Of a DNA stretch of 64,000 bases, positions 13,456-22,050 are shown in pieces. The position numbers and the translations under genes are program-made. The stretch's first letter is position 1; each line of letters opens with the position of its first letter. The notes below the pieces were generated by a model. It did no database searches. It saw only the letters and a program-made list of their open reading frames with translations, and had not been told where the DNA came from. Source of the DNA: Kribbella catacumbae DSM 19601 (GTDB taxonomy: Bacteria > Actinomycetota > Actinomycetes > Propionibacteriales > Kribbellaceae); assembly GCF_000372465.1 (NCBI RefSeq), contig NZ_AQUZ01000021.1, positions 62,001 through 126,000 on the forward strand, given 5' to 3'.

Positions 13456-15654
13456 CTAGGTCAGGATGACGAGTTGCTGGGTTGCCCGGGTCATGGCGAC
13501 GTACCGGTCGACTGCTCCTTCGATCCCCTCGCCGAAGCGCGATGGGTCGATGAGGACGACCAGGTCGAACTCGAGGCCCTTCGATAGCTCCGGGGTCAGG
13601 GAGCGGACCCGGGAGGTCGCCTCGAACGTCGAGTCGCCGATGACGCAGGCGATTCCTTCGGTGTGGTTGGCGAGCCAGGTGTCGAGGATCGAGGTCAGGT
13701 CCGCGATGGATCCGTGCGTGACGGGGAGGTCGCTGGTGCGGATGGAGGTCGGGACGTTGGCGTCCGGGAGGGCGGCTCGGATGACCGGCTCGGCCTCCGC
13801 CATGATCTCCGCCGGGGTGCGGTAGTTGATGGTGAGTGAGGCCAGGTTGATCTGGTCGAGGCCGACCCGCTCGAGGCGTTCCTGCCACGACTCGGTGAAA
13901 CCGTGCCGGGCCTGGGCGCGGTCGCCGACGATGGTGAAGCTTCGGGACGGGCAGCGGAGCAGGAGCATCTGCCACTCCGCGTCGGTGAGTTCTTGAGCCT
14001 CATCCAAGACGATGTGCGCGAACGGACCGGCGAGCAGATCAGGGTCCGCGGTCGGCAGCACGGTCACGTCGACCAGGCTCTCCTGGAGATCCTTCCCGCG
14101 CAGCATCGGCACCCAGCCTTCGTTGTCGTCATCGGCCTGGATGATGTTGTCGATCACATCGGCCATGCGCTCGCGTTCGACCGCGGCGGCGGCCTCTTGC
14201 CTGCGCTTGCGTCGGGACGCCTCCGGATCGCCGAGTCGCTGCCGCGCCGCGTCCAGGAGCGGAAGGTCGGAAGCCGTCCACGCCTGGGGATTCGCGCGCT
14301 GCAGCGACTTGACCTCCTCCGGGCTGAGCCAGGGAGCACACATCCGCAGGTAGGCGGGCACCGACCAGAGGTCCCCGACGAGATCGGTCGGTTCGATCAG
14401 CGGCCATGCCTTGCCGAAGGCATCGACCAGTTCCTCGTTCCGCTGAAGGGATCTGCGCACCAGGTCGATCGAGACGTCGTCGTCCTCGTACTCCGCTTGG
14501 TGCTTGTCCAGCAGGATCGTGAGCAGCTCTTCCCAGACCTGGTCGCGCGCCTCGTTGTGCGGAGTACTGGAGTCTGCCGATCCGAACGCCTCGGCCCAGT
14601 CGGCGGGGCTGAGCCAGAGGTCGGACCAGTGGGTCTCGACGATCATGCCCTTGGTCGGCGCCTCTTCGTAGAGCCTGACGGCCGGCTCGATCGCCTTCAC
14701 CATGTCCGCGGACGACTTGAGCCGCGCCACCGCCGGGTCGGTTTCGTCCGGAGCGGAGGCTCCCTCGGGGAGGAGGTCTCGCAGCGTGCAGGTCTGCACG
14801 CCTTCCTCGCCGAGGCTGGGGAGGACGTCGGAGACGTAGGCCAGGTAGGGCTGGTGCGGACCGACGAACAGTACGCCGCCACGCCGGTGGTCGAGGCGCG
14901 GATCGGAGTACAGGAGGTACGCCGTACGGTGCAGCGCGACGACGGTCTTCCCCGTACCCGGGCCGCCGTCGACGACGAGCGCCCCACGGGAGCCGGCGCG
15001 GATGATGGAGTCCTGGTCGGCCTGGATGGTGCCGAGCACGTCCCGCATCCGCGGCGACCGGTTGCTGCCCAGGCTGGCGATGAAGGCGGACTGGTCGTCG
15101 AGGGCTGCGTGCCCTTCGAACCCGTCCGCGGTGAACACCTCGTCCCAGTAGTCGCTGATCCGGCCGCGGGTCCAGCGATACCTGCGGCGGCTCGCCAGCC
15201 CCATCGGGTTGGCGTGAGTCGCTCCGAAGAACGGCTCGGCCGCGGGCGAACGCCAGTCGATCATCAGCCGGCTACCCGAGCTGTCCGTGAGGCCGAGCCG
15301 TCCGACGTACACGGGCTCGGAGTCGTCGGCGCTGACCATGTGGCCGAGGCAAAGGTCCAGCCCGAAGCGTCGCAGGGTGCGCAGGCGCGTGGTCAGCCGG
15401 TGGATCTCCAGGTCGCGGTCCAGCGCCTCTTGGCCGGAGCCGCCAGGCGCTTTGCGCGCGTCATCGAGACGGTCGGACAGGTCGGCGATCGACTGCTCCA
15501 GGCTCGCCGCGATGGCGGCGAAGTGCTGCTCGTCCCTGGCGATCAGCGCCGGGGCGGCCTTCGCGGCGAGCTGGTCGGGAAGGTCGAACGCGCTGGGTTT
15601 CACGTCAGTTGCTCCGTCGGACAGCAGTCCGTCCGTCGACGACAACGCCCTCAT
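13456..15654 (-). CDS. helR: HelR: RNA polymerase-recycling ATPase, rifamycin tolerance
   Basis: A roughly 732-residue HelD-class superfamily 1 protein. The N-terminal coiled coil (EQHFAAIAASLEQSIADLSDRLDDA) enters the RNA polymerase secondary channel in characterised relatives. Walker A is GGPGTGKTVVALHR; Walker B is IVLDEAQELTD; motif III is TIVGDRAQA; late motifs include NYRTPAEIM and DRYVAMTRATQQLVIL. HelR proteins displace rifamycin from RNA polymerase. The rifamycin-associated element at 15713-15735 strongly supports this subtype. ATG 15654 fits the family N-terminus; ATG 15687 is an alternative that a leaderless transcript could use. Confidence 0.85.
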   Translation of the reverse strand: MRALSSTDGLLSDGATDVKPSAFDLPDQLAAKAAPALIARDEQHFAAIAASLEQSIADLSDRLDDARKAPGGSGQEALDRDLEIHRLTTRLRTLRRFGLDLCLGHMVSADDSEPVYVGRLGLTDSSGSRLMIDWRSPAAEPFFGATHANPMGLASRRRYRWTRGRISDYWDEVFTADGFEGHAALDDQSAFIASLGSNRSPRMRDVLGTIQADQDSIIRAGSRGALVVDGGPGTGKTVVALHRTAYLLYSDPRLDHRRGGVLFVGPHQPYLAYVSDVLPSLGEEGVQTCTLRDLLPEGASAPDETDPAVARLKSSADMVKAIEPAVRLYEEAPTKGMIVETHWSDLWLSPADWAEAFGSADSSTPHNEARDQVWEELLTILLDKHQAEYEDDDVSIDLVRRSLQRNEELVDAFGKAWPLIEPTDLVGDLWSVPAYLRMCAPWLSPEEVKSLQRANPQAWTASDLPLLDAARQRLGDPEASRRKRRQEAAAAVERERMADVIDNIIQADDDNEGWVPMLRGKDLQESLVDVTVLPTADPDLLAGPFAHIVLDEAQELTDAEWQMLLLRCPSRSFTIVGDRAQARHGFTESWQERLERVGLDQINLASLTINYRTPAEIMAEAEPVIRAALPDANVPTSIRTSDLPVTHGSIADLTSILDTWLANHTEGIACVIGDSTFEATSRVRSLTPELSKGLEFDLVVLIDPSRFGEGIEGAVDRYVAMTRATQQLVILT

Positions 15655-15712
15655 TCTCGCGCCCCCACTTTTCGTTGATTTTGGCATCGATCGACGATTG
15701 TGCGGGACGACC

Positions 15713-15735
15713 GGGGGATTGCGGCAAGTCCCCCC
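15713..15735. promoter_or_regulatory. Rifamycin-associated element (RAE)
   Basis: A G-run, an imperfect palindrome with core TTGCGGCAA, and a C-run. This matches the RAE found before rifamycin-inactivation genes and helR in actinobacteria (G4-x-TTGCGGCAA-xx-C4). It lies 26 nt before the upstream helR start and overlaps a possible -35 of the minus strand. It should make helR inducible by rifamycins. Confidence 0.75.
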
Positions 15736-15753
15736 GTGCGCTATAAATTGGAC

Positions 15754-15781
15754 ATGGCAAGGGAAGTAGATCCCTTGCCAT
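15754..15781 (-). terminator. Hairpin after the serine hydrolase gene
   Basis: A perfect 11 bp inverted repeat (ATGGCAAGGGA/TCCCTTGCCAT) with a 6 nt loop, 34 nt past the stop at 15816. There is no T-run, as in many actinobacterial terminators. It separates this gene from helR on the same strand. Confidence 0.55.
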
Positions 15782-15815
15782 TCGTCCGTTCGGGCGGAAA
15801 CTGTAGGCGAAGTTC

Positions 15816-16916
15816 TCAGGCGCAGACGGCCTTGTCCACGATGGCCTCGACGGCGTCGTCAAGATCAGCGCGGTGGTCGGGCGTGAGTGCGACCGTGACC
15901 TGCTTGGTCCCGTCCTCGGTGGAGAACGACCAGGCCTGGTACGCCAGCGCATCGCCGTCGTTGCCGTACACCCGAACCCCGCAGGTGGTGTCCAGCCAGG
16001 CCAGCCCGAGCCCGTACCGCCGCTTCTTGTCGCCCGGCGTCTTCATCTCGTCGAGGAGCTGAGCCCGGAGCAGCCGACCGCCGACCAGAGCGGCGAAGAA
16101 ACGGCTGAGATCCTTGGTCGTCGAGATCATCTCGCCGGCGGCGCCGAACAGCGACGGGTTCATCTCCGTGAAGTCGACGAGACCCTGCTGGGTCGGCAGG
16201 TAGCCGTACGGGTGCGGCCCGCGAATCCACGGCGACGTCCCCGGTACTGCGGTATCGCGCAGCCGCAACGGCCAGATCACCCGGCGCTTGATCTCGGCGC
16301 CATACGAGTGGCCGGTCACCTTCTCGACGATCTGGCCGAGCAGGAGGTAGTTGGTGTTCGAGTAGTCGAAGACCGAACCCGGCGGCCAGGGAGCCGGCGG
16401 GTGGGCCAGCGCGCGCTGGATCTGCTCGGTCGCGGTCCAGGTCCGGTAGCGGTCGGCCAGGAACGCCGGGTCCGTCGGCTTCGGCAGCGTGCGCTTGTAG
16501 TCGTAGAGACCGCTGGTGTGGTTGAGCAGGTGGCGCACGGTGATGCGGTGGCCGTCGGGGACGACTCCCGGCAGCACCGTCTCAACCGTGTCGTCCAGCC
16601 GCAGCCGCCCCTCGTCGACCAGTTGCAGGACCACGGTGGCGAGGAACGTCTTCGTGATGCTGCCCACCCGAAACCGGCCCTGGACTGGCACTGGCCGCGT
16701 CGTGTTCCTTTCGGCAACACCGCTCGTACTACGCCACACCTCGTGCTCGTCACGCACCTCCGCCAGTACACCCACCGCGCCGGCGGCAACGATGCCGTCC
16801 AGCTGTCTCTGCAGCCCGGCGCGATCCGGCTTCTCCGCCGGCACAGCAGCCGCTGGTGCCGCAATCACCGCCGACGCCGTCGACGCAACCACCAATACCC
16901 GAAGCGCTCGCTTCAT
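15816..16916 (-). CDS. Secreted serine hydrolase (class C beta-lactamase fold)
   Basis: A 366-residue protein. The signal peptide (KRALRVLVVASTASAVIAAPAAA) has a cleavage site near residue 24. SITK (SxxK) gives the nucleophile Ser and base Lys, and YSNTNY gives the YxN Tyr. The third motif reads YGNDGD instead of HGG/KTG, close to D,D-peptidases of the R61 type. It is likely a D-alanyl-D-alanine carboxypeptidase or esterase outside the membrane; a true beta-lactamase is less likely. It is transcribed singly, bounded by the hairpin at 15754. Confidence 0.85.
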   Translation of the reverse strand: MKRALRVLVVASTASAVIAAPAAAVPAEKPDRAGLQRQLDGIVAAGAVGVLAEVRDEHEVWRSTSGVAERNTTRPVPVQGRFRVGSITKTFLATVVLQLVDEGRLRLDDTVETVLPGVVPDGHRITVRHLLNHTSGLYDYKRTLPKPTDPAFLADRYRTWTATEQIQRALAHPPAPWPPGSVFDYSNTNYLLLGQIVEKVTGHSYGAEIKRRVIWPLRLRDTAVPGTSPWIRGPHPYGYLPTQQGLVDFTEMNPSLFGAAGEMISTTKDLSRFFAALVGGRLLRAQLLDEMKTPGDKKRRYGLGLAWLDTTCGVRVYGNDGDALAYQAWSFSTEDGTKQVTVALTPDHRADLDDAVEAIVDKAVCA

Positions 16917-17095
16917 CCCCGGCCTCCCATAAACAATGAGCCATCAGCCTTGCCGAGTGAGAGGGACCAAACATCCGGGAACGCCCTTGCTCCTCCCGGG
17001 GAACCGAATGGGGGAACCTATTCTGGCTTTCTTGCCTTTGGAGGAGGGGTTTGTGCCGGTGGCTTCGGCTCGCCTTGGCGGCCAACGGCGACGGC

Positions 17096-17101
17096 TAGGG
17101 T
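17096..17101 (+). promoter_or_regulatory. -10 box, leaderless propeller-protein mRNA
   Basis: TAGGGT lies 7 nt before the GTG at 17109; no ribosome binding site is present. Confidence 0.4.
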
Positions 17102-17108
17102 TGGGCGC

Positions 17109-17951
17109 GTGGCTAGGACATTGCGAGCGGGGCAGACGGCTGAGCTTTACGTGGTCGAGGTGGCTACGGGTGAGCGGAGGCTGGTGTACGCGTCTTCGGA
17201 GTTGTTGTTCGAGGCACCTAACTGGATTGGCGATTCGCTTGTCGTCAACGGGGATGGTGGATTGTTCCGGGTACCGGTGAAGGGCGGCGAGCTCGAGCGG
17301 ATCGAGCTCGGTGGGGTGCCGGAGATCAACAACGATCACGTGATCAGCCCGGATGGCGCGACTGTTTACGTGTCGGCGGAGGACGGGCACCTGTACGCCG
17401 TACCGATGGCTGGCGGGGCCGGTCGGCGGGTGAGCAATGACCATGGGGTTCACCATTACCTGCATGGGGTTTCGCCTGATGGGAGCCGGCTGGCGTACAT
17501 CGGGTTGGAGAGCAAGGACGGCAAGCGGATCACCAATGTCTACACGGTGCCGGCCGATGGTGGGGATGATGTTCAGATCACCGATGACGAGTTCGCGGAT
17601 GACGGTTCGGAGTACGGGTCTGACGGTTGGATCTACTTCAACTCCGAGCGGGCGGGGCATGCGCAGTTGTTCAGGATCAAGGCCGAACTCGTGGAGCAGT
17701 TGACCTTTGACGAGCGGGTGAACTGGTTTCCGCATCCATCGCCTGATGGGTCGATGATCGCGTATGTGAGTTTCCCGCCGGGGACTTCGGGGCATCCCGC
17801 CGATGTCGATGACGTGCGGGTGCGGTTGCTCGACGCGGACGGGCAGATCCGGGAAGTGGCGACGCTCTTTGGCGGGCAGGGCACGATGAACGTGCCGAGC
17901 TGGTCGCCGGATGGTTCTGCTTTCGCGTACGTCGCCTATCCGATCAGCTAG
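17109..17951 (+). CDS. TolB-like beta-propeller protein
   Basis: A 280-residue cytoplasmic protein without signal peptide. Repeats of the TolB/PD40 type recur: ISPDGATVYVSAEDGHLYAV, VSPDGSRLAYIGLESK, PSPDGSMIAYVSFPPG and WSPDGSAFAYVAY, each with SPDG before a strand. The four or so blades would make a six-bladed propeller with less conserved blades. It probably scaffolds or binds a ligand; no enzymatic residues are visible. GTG 17109 is set by the -10 box; the long upstream opening overlaps the divergent hydrolase gene and is rejected. It overlaps the convergent AraC gene by 8 bp. Confidence 0.75.
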   Translation: MARTLRAGQTAELYVVEVATGERRLVYASSELLFEAPNWIGDSLVVNGDGGLFRVPVKGGELERIELGGVPEINNDHVISPDGATVYVSAEDGHLYAVPMAGGAGRRVSNDHGVHHYLHGVSPDGSRLAYIGLESKDGKRITNVYTVPADGGDDVQITDDEFADDGSEYGSDGWIYFNSERAGHAQLFRIKAELVEQLTFDERVNWFPHPSPDGSMIAYVSFPPGTSGHPADVDDVRVRLLDADGQIREVATLFGGQGTMNVPSWSPDGSAFAYVAYPIS

Positions 17952-18789
17952 CCGAGCGGTACTCCGAGGGCGTGAGGCCCGAGATCGCGCGGAAGCGGCG
18001 CGCGAAGTACGTCGGATCAGGCCAGCCGACCTCGGCACCTACCCGGGCGATCGGGAGTGGCGAGTTGGCGAGCAGAGCGGCTGCGCGTTCGGCTCGGAGG
18101 CGGGCGAGATAGTCGAGTGGGGACAGGCCGGTCGACTTGCGGAACAGGCGGCCGAGGTACGCCGGGTCGAGGGTGACCGAGGTCGCGAGATCGTCCAGCC
18201 GCCAAGGCTTTGCGGGATCGGCCTCGAGCTGGGCGATGCAGGCGGCGACGGCCGGATGCGAAGGCGCGACCGATGCCTCGGAAGGGGATCGCGCGTCGGC
18301 GATCATGCCCAGTACGGTCACCAGGTGCCCGAGTAGGCGACCCGGTCCGCCGCCGGAACGCAGATGGCCTTCCAGGGCAGCGATTGCGGCGATCGCGTCA
18401 GTGGCTGCGGCCGGCTCAACAGCAGCAACACGTACGCCGTACGAGCCGGTGGCGAAGGGCTCGGTCCAGAGCAAGCGCCGGTACGCCGGGAACTCGCGAA
18501 GGCCGGCCAATTCGGCGCGGAGGGCGCGGGTCGAGACGCAGCAGTTCGCGACGGTGAGGCCGGTGCAGCCCGCGAAGGCGTGCCAAGCGCCGGGGCGGAG
18601 CACGATGACATCGCCATGCTGGACAGGGCTTTCGCCACGGCTGGTCAGGTGGCGGCCCTCCCCTGGGCCGACGACGGCGAGCTCGACGAAGTCGTGGGTG
18701 TGGGCGGCGACGCCATCCGTCAAGCGGTGTACTGCGCCCAGCACCGGGCTCCCGGCGAAGAGCGCGTGCTCGTGGAGGGTTTCCGGCAT
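17944..18789 (-). CDS. AraC-family regulator
   Basis: A 281-residue protein. The N-terminal half is a cupin sensor (VAAHTHDFVELAVVGPGEGRHL, HGDVIVLRPGAWHAF). The C-terminal two helix-turn-helix units are WRLDDLATSVTLDPAYLGRLFRKSTGLSPLDYL and LPIARVGAEVGWPDPTYFARRFRAISGLTPSEY, the AraC signature. It is divergent from the PhyH dioxygenase gene with a 70 bp gap, so it probably controls that gene in response to a small effector, perhaps a sugar. Confidence 0.9.
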   Translation of the reverse strand: MPETLHEHALFAGSPVLGAVHRLTDGVAAHTHDFVELAVVGPGEGRHLTSRGESPVQHGDVIVLRPGAWHAFAGCTGLTVANCCVSTRALRAELAGLREFPAYRRLLWTEPFATGSYGVRVAAVEPAAATDAIAAIAALEGHLRSGGGPGRLLGHLVTVLGMIADARSPSEASVAPSHPAVAACIAQLEADPAKPWRLDDLATSVTLDPAYLGRLFRKSTGLSPLDYLARLRAERAAALLANSPLPIARVGAEVGWPDPTYFARRFRAISGLTPSEYRSAS

Positions 18790-18859
18790 GTCGGGATCGT
18801 ACGAGTGTTGGCCGTGATCCGCCTAGCCTCCATGCATCCCAGGCAGCCAATCTGGACTC

Positions 18860-19606
18860 ATGTCTACCATCACGGATGAGCTTGTGGCGGAGTACCGGCA
18901 GAACGGATTCGTCCGAGTGCCGGGGATCTTGAGTCAGGAGGAGGTCGAGCGCTTCAGGGCCGCGGCGACGGCGTACCTGGAACGGCATCGCGAGGAGAGT
19001 CTGGAGAAGGGTGGTGTCTTCAAGCAGCTCGTCAATGTCTGGCAGCACGATGGAGTCGGGCGTGAGCTGACGCTGCATCCGCAGGTGGCTCGGGTGGCTG
19101 AGCAGCTGGCCGGCGTACCGGTTCGGGTGTGGCATGACCAGTTGCTCGTGAAGGAACCGCATAACAACGCGGCGACCGAGTTCCACCAGGACCGGCCGTA
19201 CTGGCCGCACCTGAATGACCGGCATTCGCTGTCCGCGTGGATCGCGCTGGTGGATGTGCCGCCGGAGCGTGGGTGCATGACGTTCCTGCCCGGCAGTCAG
19301 CACCAGACCAGCCTGCAGCCGCAGAACCTGCACGACGAAGACGATCTCTTCCAGCTCGACCCGTCACTGCGCTGGATCCCGCGCGTGACAGTCCCCCTAC
19401 GAGCCGGCGACTGCACCTTCCACAACAGCTACACCGGCCACATGGCACTCCCGAACCGCACCGACCTCGCCCGCCTCGCCCACGTCACCATCTACATGGA
19501 CGCCACCACCCAATACAACGGCCGCCCCCACCCCATAACCGACCCCCTAAACCTCCACCCCGGCACCCCACTAGACAGCGAAACCTTCCCCCAACCCGCC
19601 CGGTGA
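18860..19606 (+). CDS. Phytanoyl-CoA dioxygenase (PhyH) family
   Basis: A 248-residue Fe(II)/2-oxoglutarate oxygenase. The iron ligands are His and Asp in FHQDRPYWP and the distal His in FHNSYTGHMALPN; Arg in DLARLAHVTIY binds 2-oxoglutarate. MTFLPGSQH is the usual PhyH loop. It hydroxylates an unactivated carbon of an unknown substrate, often in catabolism or secondary metabolism. The AraC gene across a short divergent gap is its likely regulator. CAATCT 6 nt before the ATG is a possible leaderless -10. Confidence 0.85.
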   Translation: MSTITDELVAEYRQNGFVRVPGILSQEEVERFRAAATAYLERHREESLEKGGVFKQLVNVWQHDGVGRELTLHPQVARVAEQLAGVPVRVWHDQLLVKEPHNNAATEFHQDRPYWPHLNDRHSLSAWIALVDVPPERGCMTFLPGSQHQTSLQPQNLHDEDDLFQLDPSLRWIPRVTVPLRAGDCTFHNSYTGHMALPNRTDLARLAHVTIYMDATTQYNGRPHPITDPLNLHPGTPLDSETFPQPAR

Positions 19607-19612
19607 GCTAAG

Positions 19613-19618
19613 TAGTCT
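19613..19618 (+). promoter_or_regulatory. -10 box, leaderless DUF6247 mRNA
   Basis: TAGTCT lies 6 nt before GTG 19625. Confidence 0.35.
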
Positions 19619-19624
19619 CAGGTT

Positions 19625-19891
19625 GTGAACACGCGACCGCCTGACGACCCGGAGGAGATCCTGCGTGTGCTGCCGGCGAGGTGGCACGAACAGTTCCTGG
19701 GTGAGTATCGAGGTGCCCTGGAGGCCGCTCACGACGTACGGCGGTTTCAGCAACTCTGTGAGGTCTTGCATCTCTGGAGACTTCGGGCTGTGGCGTACTC
19801 CAAGCCTGGATTCGAGGAAGCCGCACAAGCTGCCAGGGAGGGCCGCGGCGACGAGTTCGGTTCAGCGGACCACGTGATCCGGCCCGGCTGA
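19625..19891 (+). CDS. DUF6247 family protein
   Basis: An 88-residue protein. DPEEILRVLPARWHEQFLGEYRGALEAAHDVRRFQQLCEVLHLWRLRA is the DUF6247 pattern, a small helical family found across actinomycetes, often beside toxin-like or regulatory genes. There is no partner toxin here: the next gene is a methyltransferase. Function unknown. GTG 19625 is chosen because TAGTCT sits 6 nt upstream. Confidence 0.7.
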   Translation: MNTRPPDDPEEILRVLPARWHEQFLGEYRGALEAAHDVRRFQQLCEVLHLWRLRAVAYSKPGFEEAAQAAREGRGDEFGSADHVIRPG

Positions 19892-19930
19892 TTGCCGTGG
19901 CGGCGGGCTGCGGGCGTGGTGAGATGGGGT

Positions 19931-20515
19931 ATGGGTGATCTTGGGGCGAAGGTGGCGGGGAAGGGGTTTGGGCTGCCTGAGGGGGTTTGGGGGCGGGTTG
20001 GGGGGTGGTTGATGGCTCGGGGGAATGGGCCGACCGAGAAGCATTTGGTGAAGTTGGCGGGGTTGCGGGGCAAGGAGCATGTGCTGGTGTTGGGGCCGGG
20101 GCCCGGGGTGGGGCTGGTGGCTGCGGCGAAGTACGCCGGGATCGTGGTGGGGGTGGATCCGTCGGACACGATGTTGCTGGCGGCGCGATCTCGCTGTGGT
20201 GAGCTGATCGAAGCCGGGAAGGTCCAGTTGATTCGCGGGGACGCGGCCGACACGCATCAGCCGGATCATTCGGCGAGTGTGGTCATGTCGGTCAACAACG
20301 TGCAGCTGTGGGAGGACCGGCAGGCGGCGTACGCCGAGATCCGGCGGGTGATGAAGCCGACCGCGAGGCTGCTCATCTCGGTGCACAAGAAGTGGTCGCC
20401 GCCCGGCCTCGCCGCCGAACTCGAGAGTGCCGGGTTCACCAACGTCGTCGCGACCACCTGGGAGCCGCCCGGCCGGCGCGCCACCACCGCTGCCATCTAT
20501 ACGGCGAACCGTTAG
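19931..20515 (+). CDS. Class I SAM-dependent methyltransferase
   Basis: A 194-residue protein. HVLVLGPGPGVGLVAAA is the SAM-binding glycine loop, VVGVDPSDTMLLAA the acidic loop that holds the ribose, and IRGDAAD and HSASVVMSVNNVQLW follow as motifs II and III. The fold is a UbiE/Methyltransf_11 type acting on a small molecule of unknown identity. ATG 19931 begins the family-like sequence. GC is extreme in the first 200 bases (long G-runs). It is convergent with the MFS gene. Confidence 0.8.
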   Translation: MGDLGAKVAGKGFGLPEGVWGRVGGWLMARGNGPTEKHLVKLAGLRGKEHVLVLGPGPGVGLVAAAKYAGIVVGVDPSDTMLLAARSRCGELIEAGKVQLIRGDAADTHQPDHSASVVMSVNNVQLWEDRQAAYAEIRRVMKPTARLLISVHKKWSPPGLAAELESAGFTNVVATTWEPPGRRATTAAIYTANR

Positions 20516-20537
20516 CGGCAGCGGCGGAGGCCAACCA

Positions 20538-21965
20538 TCAGGCAGCGGCTGAAGCCTCAGCAAGCTGCTCTGAGCTCGGCTGCAACTGCGGCGACGCCAA
20601 CGTCAGCAGGACATTGAGCCCTGCGAAGCCCGCCGCCACCAACAACCCTCGCTGGAAGCCGTCGACCAACGCCTGCTGCTGCGGCACACCGCTAGCCAGC
20701 GCGTCCGTAGTACGGGTGATTGACAGCGTGGTGACGATCGCCAGCCCAAGCGCACCACCCACCTGGTACATCGCGCTGACGACACCCGATGCAGCGCCCG
20801 CTTCGTGGTGCTCGACCTCGGAGACCGCGGTGATCTGCCCCGGTACGCCGACGCCGAGGATGCCGAAGCCGAAGATGATCAAGCCCGGCAGCAGTTGGCT
20901 CGTGTAGCTGCCGGTCGCGTCGGCCTGCGAAAGCAACAGGAGTCCGATCACGCTGAGCACGGCCCCGGCCATTTGCACAGTGCGTGTGCCGACCCTCTGG
21001 ACCAGCTGGGAGGCAAGCACCGCGCCGATGATCGCCGCGCCACCCATCGGCAGGAAGTGCACGCCCGCCTCGAGCGCGGAGTCGCCGCGCACCTGCTGCA
21101 GGTAGATGGCAGTCAGGAAGAACATCGACAGGAAGCCCGCGCCGTTCAAAGCCAGCGCCCCGCTCGACACGCTCAGCGCCCGCGACCGGAACAACCGCAG
21201 TGGGACCAGCGGCGCCTTCGACCGCGCTTCCACCATCACGAACGCAGCGAGCAGCGCGACACCGGCGATAAGGAAGAAGACCACCTCGCCCGAACCCCAG
21301 CCCTTGGGCTCCGACCGCACGACGCCGTACACGACCGCCAGCAGACCCGCAGTACCGAGTACTGCGCCTGCCGTGTCGAAGGCGCGATTGCCGTTCTCGT
21401 TGTGCCGGGTGTCGCGGACGTAGACCGGGATCAGCGCGACCAGGGCGATCACGATCGGCACGTTCACGAAGAACACCCACTGCCAGCTCAGCGCGTCGAC
21501 CAGCAGCCCACCGGCCACCACACCGAGCGTGCCGCCGAGGCCGGCGAGGCCTCCCCAGACGCCCATCGCGATGTTCCGCTCGCGACCGTGCGCGAACGTG
21601 ACGGTCAGAATCGCGAGCGCCGCGGGTGACAGCAACGCACCACCCAGCCCCTGTACTGCGCGGGCACCGATCAGGAACTCGGGCGAGTTCGCGAACCCGG
21701 CGACCAGCGAGGTGACGCCGAACAGCACCAGCCCGGCGACGAACACCCGGCGCGGACCGAGCAGGTCAGCCATCCGGCCGCCGAGCAGCAGGAAGCCGCC
21801 GAACAGCAGCGTGTAGGCGTTGATCACCCATTGCAGGGAGTCGGCGGAGAAGTTCAGGTCCGCCTGGATGTCGGGCAGTGCGACGTTCACGATCGTCACG
21901 TCGAGCACCACGATGAACTGCGCTAGGGCCAACACCGCGAGTGTTGCCCAGGGACTGCGTCGCAT
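20538..21965 (-). CDS. MFS drug exporter, DHA2 (14-helix) type
   Basis: A 475-residue membrane protein. LDVTIVNVALPDIQADLNFSADSLQWVINAYTL is the N-terminal DHA2 signature, GGRMADLLGPRRVF the loop 2-3 motif A, and GARAVQGLGGALLSPAALAI motif C region. About 14 hydrophobic helices run to the C-terminus. Such exporters use the proton gradient to expel drugs. It is divergent from a TetR gene; GTCTAC-rich operators lie over both promoters, so induction by the exported compound is expected. GTGAGG lies before the ATG. Confidence 0.9.
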   Translation of the reverse strand: MRRSPWATLAVLALAQFIVVLDVTIVNVALPDIQADLNFSADSLQWVINAYTLLFGGFLLLGGRMADLLGPRRVFVAGLVLFGVTSLVAGFANSPEFLIGARAVQGLGGALLSPAALAILTVTFAHGRERNIAMGVWGGLAGLGGTLGVVAGGLLVDALSWQWVFFVNVPIVIALVALIPVYVRDTRHNENGNRAFDTAGAVLGTAGLLAVVYGVVRSEPKGWGSGEVVFFLIAGVALLAAFVMVEARSKAPLVPLRLFRSRALSVSSGALALNGAGFLSMFFLTAIYLQQVRGDSALEAGVHFLPMGGAAIIGAVLASQLVQRVGTRTVQMAGAVLSVIGLLLLSQADATGSYTSQLLPGLIIFGFGILGVGVPGQITAVSEVEHHEAGAASGVVSAMYQVGGALGLAIVTTLSITRTTDALASGVPQQQALVDGFQRGLLVAAGFAGLNVLLTLASPQLQPSSEQLAEASAAA

Positions 21966-21981
21966 GCCTACCTCACAGGAT

Positions 21982-22042
21982 GTCTACATTGTATGTATAC
22001 GTTGTATGCGTACGTGGTAGACGTTAGGTCTACGTTGTAAAC
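21982..22042. promoter_or_regulatory. TetR operator region between tetR and exporter
   Basis: Half sites GTCTAC at 21982, its complement GTAGAC at 22017-22022, and GTCTACGTTGTAAAC (22028-22042) with an imperfect dyad, plus GTATGTATAC and GTATGCGTAC between them. The AT-rich block covers both promoters. Confidence 0.55.
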
Positions 22043-22043
22043 T
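22038..22043 (+). promoter_or_regulatory. -10 box of leaderless tetR mRNA
   Basis: TAAACT lies 7 nt before GTG 22051 and within the last operator, consistent with autorepression. Confidence 0.45.
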
Positions 22044-22050
22044 TGTCAAC

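Noticed and set aside
13903..15678. Long open frame opposite helR
   Set aside because: It is the antisense shadow of a GC-rich gene: composition is Arg/Gly/Val-rich without domains, while the minus strand carries complete helicase motifs.
15873..17951. 692-codon frame ending in the propeller protein
   Set aside because: Its first 410 codons are antisense to the serine hydrolase; only the part from 17109 is real.
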